64,000 bases of DNA from Paenibacillus tundrae (GTDB taxonomy: Bacteria; Bacillota; Bacilli; Paenibacillales; Paenibacillaceae): NCBI RefSeq assembly GCF_036884255.1, contig NZ_CP145605.1, forward strand, positions 1,364,001-1,428,000. The letters run 5' to 3'. The translations under genes and the position numbers were made by a program. This document shows, piece by piece, positions 8,179 through 17,123 of the stretch. Below the pieces are notes generated by a model. The model did no database searches, was not told the DNA's origin, and was given only the letters and a program-made list of their open reading frames with translations. How positions within the stretch are numbered: the stretch's first letter is position 1; every line of letters starts with the position of its first letter.

Positions 8179-9048
8179 ATGGAGGAACTATACGGTAGGT
8201 ATAAAAAGTTATTGCTTACACTGGCTTACCAGATGACGGGTACGTGGACCGATGCGGAAGATGTCGTGCAGGACGTATTTCTTAAAGTATGCGATGTAAA
8301 TCCGGCTGGTCTGACCGAGGAACCGAAGGCGTATTTGTGTAAAATGGTCGTTAATCGATGCCGAGATTTGTATAAATCGGCTCGCAGGAGACGGGAACGT
8401 TATGTAGGAGAGTGGCTCCCTGAACCCATTCCGACTTCAATGGTAGATCCGCTTGATTTAATAATCCGTGATGAATTGCTGTCCTATGCCGTCCTGGTCA
8501 TGCTAGAGAAGTTGTCTCCGGCAGAACGCGCGGTGTATGTATTGCGTGAGGCTCTTGGTATTGAGTATGGCGATATAGCCGAGATCATTGGTAAAAGCGA
8601 GATCAATTGCCGAAAGATGTTCAGCCGTGCAAAGGGGAAAATGGGGCTGAGTGAAGGGGAACCAGATATGATCAAGACGGATAGAGAAGTGTGGATTCGC
8701 CAATTTATAGCCGCGTTTGAGCAGGACGACGCAGAGCGAGTTATTTCCATGTTAGCGAGCGATGTCGTTCTCATATCCGATGGGGGAGGGAAAGCACTCG
8801 CTGCCGTTCGGCCGATTGCAGAACGCGATTCTGTTTTCAAATTTCTGTATGGTATTTTCCATAAATCATTTCAACATGAAGATGGACTACAGATAGAGGT
8901 GAGAGAGATCAACGGCCAGACAGGAGTTGTTATCCGTTTGGGAGAGCGTGTCGATACCGTTGCGCTGATTCATATCATAGAACGTTCTATTCGCAACATT
9001 TATCTTATTCGAAATCCAGATAAACTTCGATTTTTTCATCATATCTGA
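8179..9048 (+). CDS. sigJ: ECF41 family RNA polymerase sigma factor (SigJ-type)
   Basis: A 289-aa sigma factor. Residues 1-70 form sigma region 2 (EELYGRYKKLLLTLAYQMTG, DAEDVVQDVFLKV), residues 100-160 region 4 (LSPAERAVYVLREALGIEY), followed by an extra SnoaL/NTF2-like domain of about 120 residues. The extension carries DGGGK and the C-terminal NPDKL motif, both diagnostic of ECF41; in this family the extension replaces an anti-sigma factor and controls activity. GTG 8170 is an alternative start; ATG 8179 has GGGGTGG 6 nt upstream. The gene follows its likely target oxidoreductase. Confidence 0.9.
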   Translation: MEELYGRYKKLLLTLAYQMTGTWTDAEDVVQDVFLKVCDVNPAGLTEEPKAYLCKMVVNRCRDLYKSARRRRERYVGEWLPEPIPTSMVDPLDLIIRDELLSYAVLVMLEKLSPAERAVYVLREALGIEYGDIAEIIGKSEINCRKMFSRAKGKMGLSEGEPDMIKTDREVWIRQFIAAFEQDDAERVISMLASDVVLISDGGGKALAAVRPIAERDSVFKFLYGIFHKSFQHEDGLQIEVREINGQTGVVIRLGERVDTVALIHIIERSIRNIYLIRNPDKLRFFHHI

Positions 9049-9067
9049 GGTTCAACTCATACTTCAT

Positions 9068-9099
9068 GCCGTTTCGAAGCATCGTTCGAGGCGGCTTTT
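9068..9099 (+). terminator. Terminator after the ECF41 operon
   Basis: GCCGTTTCGAA pairs with TTCGAGGCGGC (two G-U pairs) and is followed by TTTTGTATT. Confidence 0.8.
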
Positions 9100-9187
9100 G
9101 TATTGCCTACCCTATTACGTTAAAATAAGAAGATGCGCTCGATTTCAAGCGTTGTTCAATCATTTTGTTAAAATATCCGCCATCATG

Positions 9188-9216
9188 TTGACACCCAATT
9201 TTCCCATATGTTATAT
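9188..9216 (+). promoter_or_regulatory. Sigma-A promoter of the htpG transcript
   Basis: TTGACA (9188-9193), a 17-nt spacer and TTATAT (9211-9216) make a near-consensus promoter. The predicted start, near 9223, lies just ahead of a CIRCE element and about 535 nt from the htpG start codon. Confidence 0.75.
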
Positions 9217-9228
9217 AAAAGGTAGGGT

Positions 9229-9255
9229 TTAGCACTCTAACGACCTGAGTGCTAA
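9229..9255 (+). promoter_or_regulatory. CIRCE element (HrcA operator)
   Basis: TTAGCACTC-N9-GAGTGCTAA, a perfect match to the consensus inverted repeat bound by the heat-shock repressor HrcA. It starts within about 10 nt of the predicted transcription start, the classical position for repression. The next plus-strand gene is htpG. Confidence 0.95.
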
Positions 9256-9443
9256 TACAAGATGTTTTTTAATACACGACTACATATGGAATGATTTTGT
9301 TTTGAATATTAAATTGTTGAATTCGAAGAGAACACGAGTGTGGCTGAATAGAAAAAATTCGGTACGTCGTAGCGAGTCTTCCTGAATGTTTTGATCTAGA
9401 GAAAGCTCATAATTTCATTAGGTTCTTGGCTAATAGCCTCAGT

Positions 9444-9587
9444 AGTGGAGGGTGCGGAATCGATTCTGAAGAAGCGGTAGCACTCGCCTTTGTCTCCGTA
9501 TTTTCACCTATTTAATATAATTCACAAAAATTTGGAGACAACAGCGATCGAAAGAACGATCCGTAACCGGAACGGTCACTGGAGGAG
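9444..9587 (+). repeat. Structured dispersed element A, copy 2, in the htpG leader
   Basis: Shared order as in the other copies: GGAG (9447-9450), outer helix TGCGGA-a-TCG-a-TTC (9453-9466) pairing with GAACGATCCGTA (9554-9565), the block TGAAGAAGCG (9467-9476), inner helix TTGTCTCC/GGAGACAA (9490-9497 with 9534-9541), CAGCGATCG directly after, and ACCGGAACGGTCA after the outer helix. Both helices differ in sequence from the other copies but keep pairing. The copy lies within the long leader between the CIRCE promoter and htpG. Confidence 0.75.
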
Positions 9588-9757
9588 AGCCTTCGACGAT
9601 AGTGATCTTAATGGGTCTTGAATATGCATTAGATTAGTTCAGGGATTAAGCGACAGAAGAATTTTTGTTCACGTGATGCTTTATGTGGAGATTCTAATTT
9701 TACATTTAATATTTAACTCAATCATTCGATATCCAATTTGAGAGGAGACACCCATTC

Positions 9758-11638
9758 ATGGCTAAGAAAGAATTCCAAGCAGAATCCAAGCGTTTGCTAG
9801 ATATGATGATCAACTCCATTTACACGCAAAGAGAAATCTTTTTGAGAGAGCTGATCTCCAACTCCAGTGACGCGATTGACAAAATATATTACAAAGCCCT
9901 CACCGATGACTCACTTGTGTTCAACAAAGAGGACTACTACATTAAACTGACGATCGACAAAGAAAATCGCACGCTCACCCTGACCGATACCGGTATTGGT
10001 ATGACTCAGGAAGAGCTGGAGAACAACCTCGGAGTTATCGCGAAGAGTGGTTCCCTTGCGTTCAAGAAGGAAAATGAAGCAAAAGATGGACATAACATCA
10101 TCGGACAATTCGGGGTTGGTTTCTACTCCGCGTTTATGGTGGCTGACAAGCTGACCGTGACGAGTAAAACGCTGGGCAGTGATGAAGCATGGAGATGGGA
10201 ATCCGAAGGTGCGGATGGATATACGATCACGCCAGCAGAGAAGGATTCTGTAGGAACTGAGATCGTTCTGACGATCAAGCAAAATACCGAAGAAGATTCA
10301 TATGACGAATTCTTGGAAGAGTACCGCCTGAGATCCATCATCAAGAAATACTCTGACTTCATTCGTTACCCAATCAAGATGGATGTGACAGGACAACGTC
10401 CGAAGGAAGGTACAGAGAACGAGTTCGAGGAATACCAAGAAGAACAAACCGTTAACAGCATGGTACCGATCTGGCGTAAAAATAAAAGCGAGCTGACCGA
10501 AGAAGATTACACGAACTTCTATATGGAGAAGCGCTACGGTTTTGACAAACCGCTGAAGCACCTGCACATTAGCGCGGATGGCGCAGTGGTATACAATGCA
10601 ATCTTGTTTATCCCAGAGAATACACCGTTTGATTATTACACCAAAGAGTATGAAAAAGGTCTTGAGCTCTACTCCAACGGCGTATTGATCATGGACAAGT
10701 GTGGCGACTTGCTGCCGGATTACTTCGGTTTTGTTAAAGGTATGGTGGATTCCGAGGATCTATCTCTGAATATCTCCCGTGAGATGCTGCAGCATGACCG
10801 TCAACTCAGCCTGATTGCGAAGAACATTAAGAACAAGATCAAGAGCCAACTGCAGAGCTTGCTCAAGGACGAGCGTGAAAATTACGAGAAGTTCTACCAA
10901 GCATTTGGACGTCAGTTGAAATATGGCGTATATAGCGACTATGGTGTGAACAAAGATACGTTGCAGGATCTGCTGCTGTTCTCTTCTTCCAAAGAGAAGA
11001 AGCTGGTAAGCTTGGATGAGTACGTCTCCAGAATGCCGGAAGATCAGAAGTATATCTACTATGCATCTGGTGAATCAATCGAACGGATCGAGAAGCTGCC
11101 ACAGATCGAGGGTGTACTCGACAAAGGCTATGAAGTGCTCTACTTCACGGACGATATCGACGAATTTGCGATCAAGATGATCACGAACTATAAGGAAAAA
11201 GAATTCAAATCCATCTCCAGCGGTGACCTTGGCATCGAAGACAGTGCGGACAAAGAAGAAACGGAAGCACAGGACAACGAAAACAAAGAGTTGTTTGAAG
11301 CGATGCAAACACAGCTCGCAGGCAAAGTAAAAGCGGTTAAAGCTTCGAAACGTCTGAGAAGCCACCCGGTATGTCTGTCCACTGAGGGCGAGCTAACCAT
11401 TGAGATGGAGAAAATTTTGAAAGCTATGCCTAATAGTGAAAATGTACAGGCAGATAAAGTGCTGGAGATCAACGTGAACCACGATGTCTTCCAATCGTTG
11501 AAAGATGCATTTGCACAAGACAAAGAAAAATTGAGCTTGTACACAAGCCTGTTGTATCACCAAGCCTTGCTGATTGAAGGGTTGCCGATTCAAGATCCAG
11601 TTGAATTCACAAACGATATTTGTAAAGTGATGGTGTAA
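9758..11638 (+). CDS. htpG: Molecular chaperone HtpG (Hsp90 family)
   Basis: A 626-aa ATP-dependent chaperone, full length for bacterial Hsp90. The N-terminal ATPase domain shows the family motifs [23 protein letters not shown] and [16 protein letters not shown]; the middle domain has [11 protein letters not shown] and the region around [10 protein letters not shown]; the C-terminal dimerisation domain follows. Start ATG 9758 has GAGAGGAGA 8-10 nt upstream. In Bacillus subtilis htpG is not under HrcA, but here a perfect CIRCE and a sigma-A promoter lie about 500 nt upstream with no intervening gene, which suggests HrcA control. Confidence 0.97.
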   Translation: MAKKEFQAESKRLLDMMINSIYTQREIFLRELISNSSDAIDKIYYKALTDDSLVFNKEDYYIKLTIDKENRTLTLTDTGIGMTQEELENNLGVIAKSGSLAFKKENEAKDGHNIIGQFGVGFYSAFMVADKLTVTSKTLGSDEAWRWESEGADGYTITPAEKDSVGTEIVLTIKQNTEEDSYDEFLEEYRLRSIIKKYSDFIRYPIKMDVTGQRPKEGTENEFEEYQEEQTVNSMVPIWRKNKSELTEEDYTNFYMEKRYGFDKPLKHLHISADGAVVYNAILFIPENTPFDYYTKEYEKGLELYSNGVLIMDKCGDLLPDYFGFVKGMVDSEDLSLNISREMLQHDRQLSLIAKNIKNKIKSQLQSLLKDERENYEKFYQAFGRQLKYGVYSDYGVNKDTLQDLLLFSSSKEKKLVSLDEYVSRMPEDQKYIYYASGESIERIEKLPQIEGVLDKGYEVLYFTDDIDEFAIKMITNYKEKEFKSISSGDLGIEDSADKEETEAQDNENKELFEAMQTQLAGKVKAVKASKRLRSHPVCLSTEGELTIEMEKILKAMPNSENVQADKVLEINVNHDVFQSLKDAFAQDKEKLSLYTSLLYHQALLIEGLPIQDPVEFTNDICKVMV

Positions 11639-11664
11639 CACGACATTTTAACTTTTTGAACGAA

Positions 11665-11692
11665 AGGCAGGACATTCATGTCCTGTCTTTTT
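11665..11692 (+). terminator. Terminator after htpG
   Basis: GCAGGACAT and ATGTCCTGT form a hairpin followed by CTTTTTAG. Confidence 0.85.
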
Positions 11693-11906
11693 AGTGTACC
11701 AACAGGTACATGTCATAGGATAAGCATGCCAACCAAATGATGTCCAAAGAACTTCACGAGTTAGTTAATCTAAACGATTGGTGTGAGGGCAGAAAGTGAG
11801 CTATCAGCCGTATTAACATGAGCTGTTGGCGACTCCATTAATCAAGCAGTCTCATACCAATTTCGATGCAAATGGAAAATTGCCTATTCTCTTTTTAAAA
11901 ACATAC

Positions 11907-11935
11907 TTGACAGGTAGGGATAAGGGGGTTATATT
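11907..11935 (+). promoter_or_regulatory. Sigma-A promoter ahead of the MarR operon leader
   Basis: TTGACA (11907-11912), 17 nt, TATATT (11930-11935). The predicted start near 11942 is followed within 10 nt by the inverted repeat TTCACT-N15-AGTGAA (11950-11976), a candidate operator for the MarR protein. Confidence 0.65.
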
Positions 11936-11941
11936 GGTTTC

Positions 11942-12057
11942 AATAATACTTCACTACTAATTAAATGAACAGTGAAATAATTTCTGAGCTCATTGGATCA
12001 CCAAAGGCTCCAGTACATCATCCCCGTGGGGAAGGTGTGCCGGAGCCTTTTTTTATT
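11942..12057 (+). ncRNA. Short leader RNA or attenuator ending in a strong terminator
   Basis: From the predicted start, a transcript of about 115 nt ends in an extended stem: AAAGGCTCC (12003-12011) pairs with GGAGCCTTT (12042-12050), enclosing ACATC/GGTGT and CCCC-gt-GGGG, then a run of T. Because the terminator lies 50 nt ahead of the MarR gene, it is either an attenuator for the operon or the end of an independent small RNA. I do not recognise a known ligand-binding class. Confidence 0.5.
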
Positions 12058-12106
12058 GCCTCCACGCGAGGAATGAGGCCGAGTTCACAGAAGGGAAGGC
12101 TGCCTA

Positions 12107-12649
12107 ATGGATAAAGGAACATGGGAGCAACTAACGATCGTAGATGACCTATACCGCAAAATGGTACGTAGATTTGTGAAAGAGCGGGATCGCGTTAGCG
12201 TGGAGGGTGTGACGTTACCTGCCATGCTCATTCTACAAAAGATCATTCGCGATGGTGAGCAGCGACTTGGCGATCTGGCAGAACAGATGGATTTTACCTC
12301 AGGTGCAATCACAGCGCTGAGTGACAAGCTGGAAAGCGCCGGATATACGGTACGCCGTCGTAAGGAGGATGATCGGCGCACGGTATTGTTGGATATTACC
12401 GCCAAAGGGCGGGAGATGGTAGCGCGCAACAACAACATCGGTGATCGATGTATTACGCTTCTGTTTCAAGGGTTCACGGTAGAGGAGCTGGAACAGCAGA
12501 GCCGTTTCTATGAACGGATATTTGCCAATCTGGAGGGATTCTCCGAAACATTGCTGGGGCTGGCAGAACAGAATGCGGAGGCTCCATCACCTGTGGATCA
12601 GGAACAGAAGCCTGCACGAAACAGTGAGAAAAATTATTTGAGTTATTAA
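12107..12649 (+). CDS. MarR family transcriptional regulator
   Basis: A 180-aa winged-helix regulator. The DNA-binding core is clear: QRLGDLAEQMDFTSGAITALSDKLESAGYTVRRRKEDDRRTVLLDITAKGREMV, with recognition helix around SGAITALSDKLE and the wing DRR motif. Family members are dimers that repress neighbouring genes and release DNA on binding small, often aromatic or oxidised, molecules. It heads an operon with an arylsulfotransferase-like gene and an ABC importer, so its ligand may be a sulfate ester or phenolic compound (inference). The start ATG 12107 follows the strong leader terminator by about 50 nt. Confidence 0.85.
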   Translation: MDKGTWEQLTIVDDLYRKMVRRFVKERDRVSVEGVTLPAMLILQKIIRDGEQRLGDLAEQMDFTSGAITALSDKLESAGYTVRRRKEDDRRTVLLDITAKGREMVARNNNIGDRCITLLFQGFTVEELEQQSRFYERIFANLEGFSETLLGLAEQNAEAPSPVDQEQKPARNSEKNYLSY

Positions 12650-12707
12650 TTAGCGAGTTTTCAGACACGACCTAGTTTTATAAACCACTACTAAGGAGCG
12701 GATTACG

Positions 12708-14174
12708 ATGGGACACTCAACAATTTACCCGACAGGGGCAACGGTATTTCAACCAGAAAAAGCATGGAGTGGGTATACGATCTTTCAGGCAGGGGATGAA
12801 GGTGTTGTTCTGATCGACATGAACGGCAGAGAAGTGCGTCTGTGGAAAGGATTGATCGGTTTTCCGGCCAAATTATTTCCGGGTGGCTACGTGCTTGGAA
12901 GCACTGGACGCAGAGATCCCAAGTTTGGTATTCAGGATAATCTCGATTTGGTTCAGGTGGATTGGGACGGTAACATCGTCTGGAGATACGACGGATATGA
13001 ACACATTGAGGACCCTGGTTATGAGCCGCTCTGGTATGCAAGACAGCATCATGACTATCAGCGGGAAGGTAATCCAGTGGGGTATTATGCACCAGGGTTG
13101 GTACCGAAGATCGGTAGTGGTACCACACTCATTCTGTCTCACAAAAACGTCAATAATCCGAACATATCGGATAAGCCGTTGTTAGATGATACGATCCTCG
13201 AAGTGGATTGGCAGGGCAATATCATATGGGAATGGGCGGCGAACGAGCATTTTGAGGAACTAGGGTTCGACGAAGCGGCACGCAATGTGTTATTCCGTGA
13301 TCCCAACTCTCGGTCCTTTGGTCATCTGGGAGGGGGCGTGGGAGACTGGCTGCATATCAACTCTGCTTCGTATGTCGGGCCAAACCGCTTTTATGATGCC
13401 GGGGACGAACGTTTCCATCCGGACAACATTATCTGGGATGCACGCGAAGCCAATATTATTGCAATTACAGACAAACGCACAGGTAACATCGTCTGGCAGC
13501 TCGGGCCAGATTACTCCCGACCAGAAGTGAAGCATATTGGATGGATTATCGGTCAGCACCATGCCCATATTATCCCGAAAGGACTGCCTGGTGAAGGTAA
13601 CCTGCTGGTGTTCGACAACGGCGGATGGGCTGGATATGGTCTGCCGAACCCGGCTTCTCCGATTGGGCTGAAATCAGCGGTGCGTGATCATTCCCGGGTA
13701 TTGGAGATTGATCCGGTCACGTTGGAGATCATCTGGCAGTATACACCGGCAGAAGCAGGCTTTTCGGTACCGACGGATTCATACAAATTCTATAGTCCAT
13801 ATATTAGCTCGGCTCAACGGCTTGCGAACGGTAACACACTTATCACGGAAGGGTCGAACGGACGTCTGTTCGAGGTCACGCGCGAGCATGAACTAGTTTG
13901 GGAATACATCTCGCCGTATTGGAATGGTCGTAATACCAACATGGTGTATCGTTCTTACCGTGTTCCTTATAGCTGGGTGCCCCAGTTAGACAGACCGGAA
14001 GAAACGGCGATTGAGCCGATCAGTGTCGAGAACTATCGTGTCCCAGGAGCTGCTTCAAAAGGGGCTGAATCGGTCGTGAGTGTCATAGCAACACTGCCAT
14101 TCGTCGAAGAAGCTGCCTGCGTGACGACCTCACATGATTTGAAGTCCGATAAAGGCGACCATACGAATGAATAG
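12708..14174 (+). CDS. Arylsulfotransferase (ASST)-like protein
   Basis: A 488-aa beta-propeller-type protein with repeated blades ending in DxxGNIVWxY/WE motifs (VDWDGNIVWRY, VDWQGNIIWEW, TGNIVWQL). It matches the arylsulfate sulfotransferase superfamily, in which a catalytic histidine accepts sulfate from a phenolic sulfate ester and passes it to another phenol. Conserved-looking histidines are His114/115 (RQHHDYQ), His216 (DWLHINS) and His284-287 (QHHAHIIPKG...NLLVFDNG). No signal peptide is present, so unlike enterobacterial ASST it should be cytoplasmic. Start ATG 12708 has AAGGAG upstream. The adjacent sulfonate-type ABC importer supports a role in using organosulfur compounds, though a sulfatase-like or non-catalytic role is possible. 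Confidence 0.75.
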   Translation: MGHSTIYPTGATVFQPEKAWSGYTIFQAGDEGVVLIDMNGREVRLWKGLIGFPAKLFPGGYVLGSTGRRDPKFGIQDNLDLVQVDWDGNIVWRYDGYEHIEDPGYEPLWYARQHHDYQREGNPVGYYAPGLVPKIGSGTTLILSHKNVNNPNISDKPLLDDTILEVDWQGNIIWEWAANEHFEELGFDEAARNVLFRDPNSRSFGHLGGGVGDWLHINSASYVGPNRFYDAGDERFHPDNIIWDAREANIIAITDKRTGNIVWQLGPDYSRPEVKHIGWIIGQHHAHIIPKGLPGEGNLLVFDNGGWAGYGLPNPASPIGLKSAVRDHSRVLEIDPVTLEIIWQYTPAEAGFSVPTDSYKFYSPYISSAQRLANGNTLITEGSNGRLFEVTREHELVWEYISPYWNGRNTNMVYRSYRVPYSWVPQLDRPEETAIEPISVENYRVPGAASKGAESVVSVIATLPFVEEAACVTTSHDLKSDKGDHTNE

Positions 14175-14207
14175 GATAAACATTAATTATACGCAGGGGT
14201 GATTACC

Positions 14208-15233
14208 GTGAAAAGATCATTGATCCATTCATCCATAATACTTATGGTTACGACTATGCTTATACTTTCCGGTTGTGCATCGGGAGAAGAGGGCGGGGCG
14301 CAGACCGGAAATGTTAGTGCCGAAGGGAAAAAAGTGAAAATCAGGATTGCGGATACGGCAAGCAATCCGACGTTTCGTGTCGGTATCGAGAAAGGATTCT
14401 TTGCGGAACAGGGTATTGACGCTGAGAGTATGATTTTCGGTACGCCTGCCGAAGGTGTGAACGCCTTGTTCATTAATCAGATCGATATTGCCTATGGTGC
14501 GGACTTCCCTGTATTAAACGCTCTCTCCAAAGGTGACTATTCCGTCATCGCTTCGGCCGGGCAAGCAACGGATTATGCGGCTGCGTCTTGGAAATTGTAC
14601 GTGAGTAACGACATTCAAGCCGCTGCCGATCTAAAAGGAAAAAAAGTGAGCTTTTTGAGAGGGACCTTCATTCCCTATTTATGGGATGAGTATCTGAAGG
14701 AGAACGGAGTGGCACTGCAGGATGTAACGCAGGTGGGTCAGGGTTCTTTTGACGAGACATATATCGCACTGAAGCAAGGTGATCTAGATGCTGCCTGGGT
14801 TGTTGGCTCAGCATTGACCGACAAATTCGATGCGCTGGACAACGTGCATCAGCTATCGGATATGTCGAAAACCTCAGTGCGACTTGGCATGGGACTTGTT
14901 GCGAGTGATGCGTTCATTTCAGAGAATCCTGAAATAATTGGCGGGTTCCTAAAGGCACTCAATCAAGCTTCAGAGTATGCGCAGGCTCACCCAGAAGAAG
15001 TGGCTGACTTGCAGTACAAGTTAACGAAGCAGCCAAAAGAAGCGACTTTGAAGGATATCCCGATCAACCCTTGGGTTGTTGGTTTCACTCAAGCGGCCTT
15101 TGATAGCCTTGCCAAGCAAAAGCAATATATGGTCGATAATGGAATCATTCAGCAGGATTTTGATCTTGCAAGTAAATTGAAGTTGGAGCCGTTAAGCAAG
15201 GTGCTACCGGATCAGGTCACTTTTGATAAGTAG
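14208..15233 (+). CDS. ABC transporter substrate-binding lipoprotein, sulfonate/taurine (SsuA/NMT1-like) type
   Basis: A 341-aa receptor with a lipoprotein signal (KRSLIHSS, hydrophobic core, lipobox LSGC). The mature part fits the SsuA/TauA/NMT1 fold: KVKIRIADTASNPTFRVGIEKGFFAEQGIDAE at the start and the DLKGKKVSFLRGT motif in the middle. Ligands of the family are aliphatic sulfonates, taurine, nitrate or pyrimidine precursors. Start GTG 14208 has AGGGG 8 nt ahead; the open frame extends 9 nt further. It is the receptor of the ABC importer formed with the next two genes; linkage to the arylsulfotransferase-like gene suggests aryl sulfates or sulfonates as cargo. Confidence 0.85.
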   Translation: MKRSLIHSSIILMVTTMLILSGCASGEEGGAQTGNVSAEGKKVKIRIADTASNPTFRVGIEKGFFAEQGIDAESMIFGTPAEGVNALFINQIDIAYGADFPVLNALSKGDYSVIASAGQATDYAAASWKLYVSNDIQAAADLKGKKVSFLRGTFIPYLWDEYLKENGVALQDVTQVGQGSFDETYIALKQGDLDAAWVVGSALTDKFDALDNVHQLSDMSKTSVRLGMGLVASDAFISENPEIIGGFLKALNQASEYAQAHPEEVADLQYKLTKQPKEATLKDIPINPWVVGFTQAAFDSLAKQKQYMVDNGIIQQDFDLASKLKLEPLSKVLPDQVTFDK

Positions 15234-15260
15234 ATACATGAGTACAGAGGAGGGTCTTGC

Positions 15261-16037
15261 ATGTCAACACCTGCAACGATATCGGCTATTGAGATCGAAC
15301 AGCTTCGTAAAAGCTATAACGATGTGACGGCTGGAGATGTTCATTACATTATCAAAGATGTGAATTTGATCATTAGGGGAGGAGAATTCTTTGTCCTGCT
15401 GGGGCCAAGCGGATGCGGCAAATCAACGTTGCTTAACATGATAGCAGGTTTTATTTCCAAATCAAGCGGACAATTGAAAGTCAATGCGAGTGAAATCGTG
15501 AAACCGGGTAAAGACCGAGCTATGGTGTTTCAACAGGCAGATTCTTCACTGTTTCCATGGTTAACTGTGAGGCAGAATGTGGAGTTCGGGCTGCGTATGG
15601 CACATGTACCTAAGGCTGATCGGAAGGCGATCTCAGATCGGTTTATCGCGATGGTTGGTTTGAATGGTCACGAATCCAAATTCCCGAAGGAACTTTCAGG
15701 CGGCATGAAGCAACGTGTTCAGCTTGCACGGGTCCTTGCCAACGATCCGGCCATCCTGTTAATGGATGAACCATTTGGAGCGCTCGACGCGATGACACGC
15801 AGGACGATGCAGAAGGAATTGGTCAATATCTGGCGTGAGACGAACAAAACGGTTATTTTTGTGACCCATGACATTCAGGAAGCGTTGCTGCTTGGTGAGC
15901 GAATTGGCATCATGTCGGTGGGGCCGTCCTCCAACATTATGGACATTTATGACGTACATTTGCCTTACCCGCGCAATATCGCCTCCGAGGAACTAGGAGC
16001 CCTGTACGAGCAGATTGGCAGCCATTTTGAGAAATAG
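15261..16037 (+). CDS. ABC transporter ATP-binding protein, SsuB/TauB type
   Basis: A 258-aa ATPase subunit. Walker A is GPSGCGKST (about residues 50-58), the Q loop follows at MVFQQADSSLFPWLTV, the signature is LSGGMKQRVQLARVLA, Walker B is ILLMDEPFGALD, and the switch histidine is in TVIFVTHDIQEAL. The FPWLTV after the Q loop is typical of nitrate/sulfonate/taurine importers. Start ATG 15261 has GGAGGG upstream. It powers the importer with the neighbouring receptor and permease. Confidence 0.92.
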   Translation: MSTPATISAIEIEQLRKSYNDVTAGDVHYIIKDVNLIIRGGEFFVLLGPSGCGKSTLLNMIAGFISKSSGQLKVNASEIVKPGKDRAMVFQQADSSLFPWLTVRQNVEFGLRMAHVPKADRKAISDRFIAMVGLNGHESKFPKELSGGMKQRVQLARVLANDPAILLMDEPFGALDAMTRRTMQKELVNIWRETNKTVIFVTHDIQEALLLGERIGIMSVGPSSNIMDIYDVHLPYPRNIASEELGALYEQIGSHFEK

Positions 16038-16049
16038 GGGGTGGACATT

Positions 16050-16826
16050 ATGAAATGGTTGGAACGTAAATGGATCACAGTTCCGATATTATGGTTAGTG
16101 GTTATCGGTATTTGGCAGATAGGCGCGTTGATCTACGGATCGGATGTTGTTCCAGGGCCATGGGCCACCTTGCTGGGAGCCAAGGAGTTGATTGCTGATG
16201 GCACATTGGTGCAGTATATTGGTATCAGCTTTCAGCGCGTGCTCATTGGATGGGTACTCGGCAGCCTGATTGCTATTCCGATTGGTCTGTTGATCGGTCA
16301 GGTACATATCATCCGTGTGTTTGCAGAGCCGTTCCTGAATTTTATCCGCTTCATTCCACCAATCGCGTTCATTACGTTGTTTCTGGTCTGGTTCGGAATC
16401 GGAGAACAGTCGAAGATTGCCCTGATTATGTACGCGACCTTTTTTATTGTAATTCTTAATACATTAACTGGTGTGCTTGCAGTGGAGGAAGATAAAATAC
16501 GTTCAGCCCGCAGTATGGGAGCAAGCGAGTGGCAGATATTGCTGTACGTGGTTGTGCCAGCAACGACGCCGTACATTTTTACCGGAGTAAGGCTGGCTAT
16601 GGGGACATCTTACATGGCAATCATCGGAGCGGAAATGATAGCTTCCAATGAAGGTGTCGGTTACTTAATTTGGAATTCGCGCTTATTCTTCCGCACAGAC
16701 TGGATATTTGTTGGCTTAATATGCCTGGGGTTCATGGGATTTACTACCGACAGAGTGTTCAACTGGTTTGGGCGCAAGGTGTTAGGTAGGTACGGTATAT
16801 CCAATGCACCAGCGTGGAAAAGGTAA
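16050..16826 (+). CDS. ABC transporter permease, SsuC/TauC type
   Basis: A 258-aa membrane subunit with about six spans, including IPILWLVVIGIWQIGALIYG near the N-terminus, and the EAA loop SARSMGASEWQILLYVVVPATTPYIFTG before the final spans, as in SsuC/TauC permeases. Start ATG 16050 is preferred because AGGGGGTGG lies 6 nt ahead; a GTG at 16041 is in frame. The gene starts 12 nt after the ATPase stop and ends the operon. Confidence 0.92.
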   Translation: MKWLERKWITVPILWLVVIGIWQIGALIYGSDVVPGPWATLLGAKELIADGTLVQYIGISFQRVLIGWVLGSLIAIPIGLLIGQVHIIRVFAEPFLNFIRFIPPIAFITLFLVWFGIGEQSKIALIMYATFFIVILNTLTGVLAVEEDKIRSARSMGASEWQILLYVVVPATTPYIFTGVRLAMGTSYMAIIGAEMIASNEGVGYLIWNSRLFFRTDWIFVGLICLGFMGFTTDRVFNWFGRKVLGRYGISNAPAWKR

Positions 16827-16855
16827 ACTGGGAAGACGGTATGAATGAACACATG

Positions 16856-16896
16856 AGCGATTCGCAAACGTAACATTTTGCGAGGTCGCTTTTTTC
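16856..16896 (+). terminator. Terminator of the MarR-ASST-ABC operon
   Basis: AGCGA..TTCGCAAA pairs with TTTGCG..TCGCT, then TTTTTT. The remaining gap to 17123 holds a short direct repeat of TATGGACTCT (16902-16922) and a TATAAT at 17081-17086 without a good -35. Confidence 0.8.
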
Positions 16897-17123
16897 ATTT
16901 CTATGGACTCTTATATGGACTCTATTTGGAGCAGAATGCACCAGCATATATGTTGAGAGGTTGCACGAACGATCATTGGTCAGGGTATAATGAGATAAAG
17001 AGGACTGACCATAACAAGTTGATGTGAGAAGATATAACAATGACAGATAGGTTTTGCTTTTCGAAACCGCTGATTATGTGTATAATCACTCAAAATAGAG
17101 ACAGTCGGCTAGGAGTGATCAAG

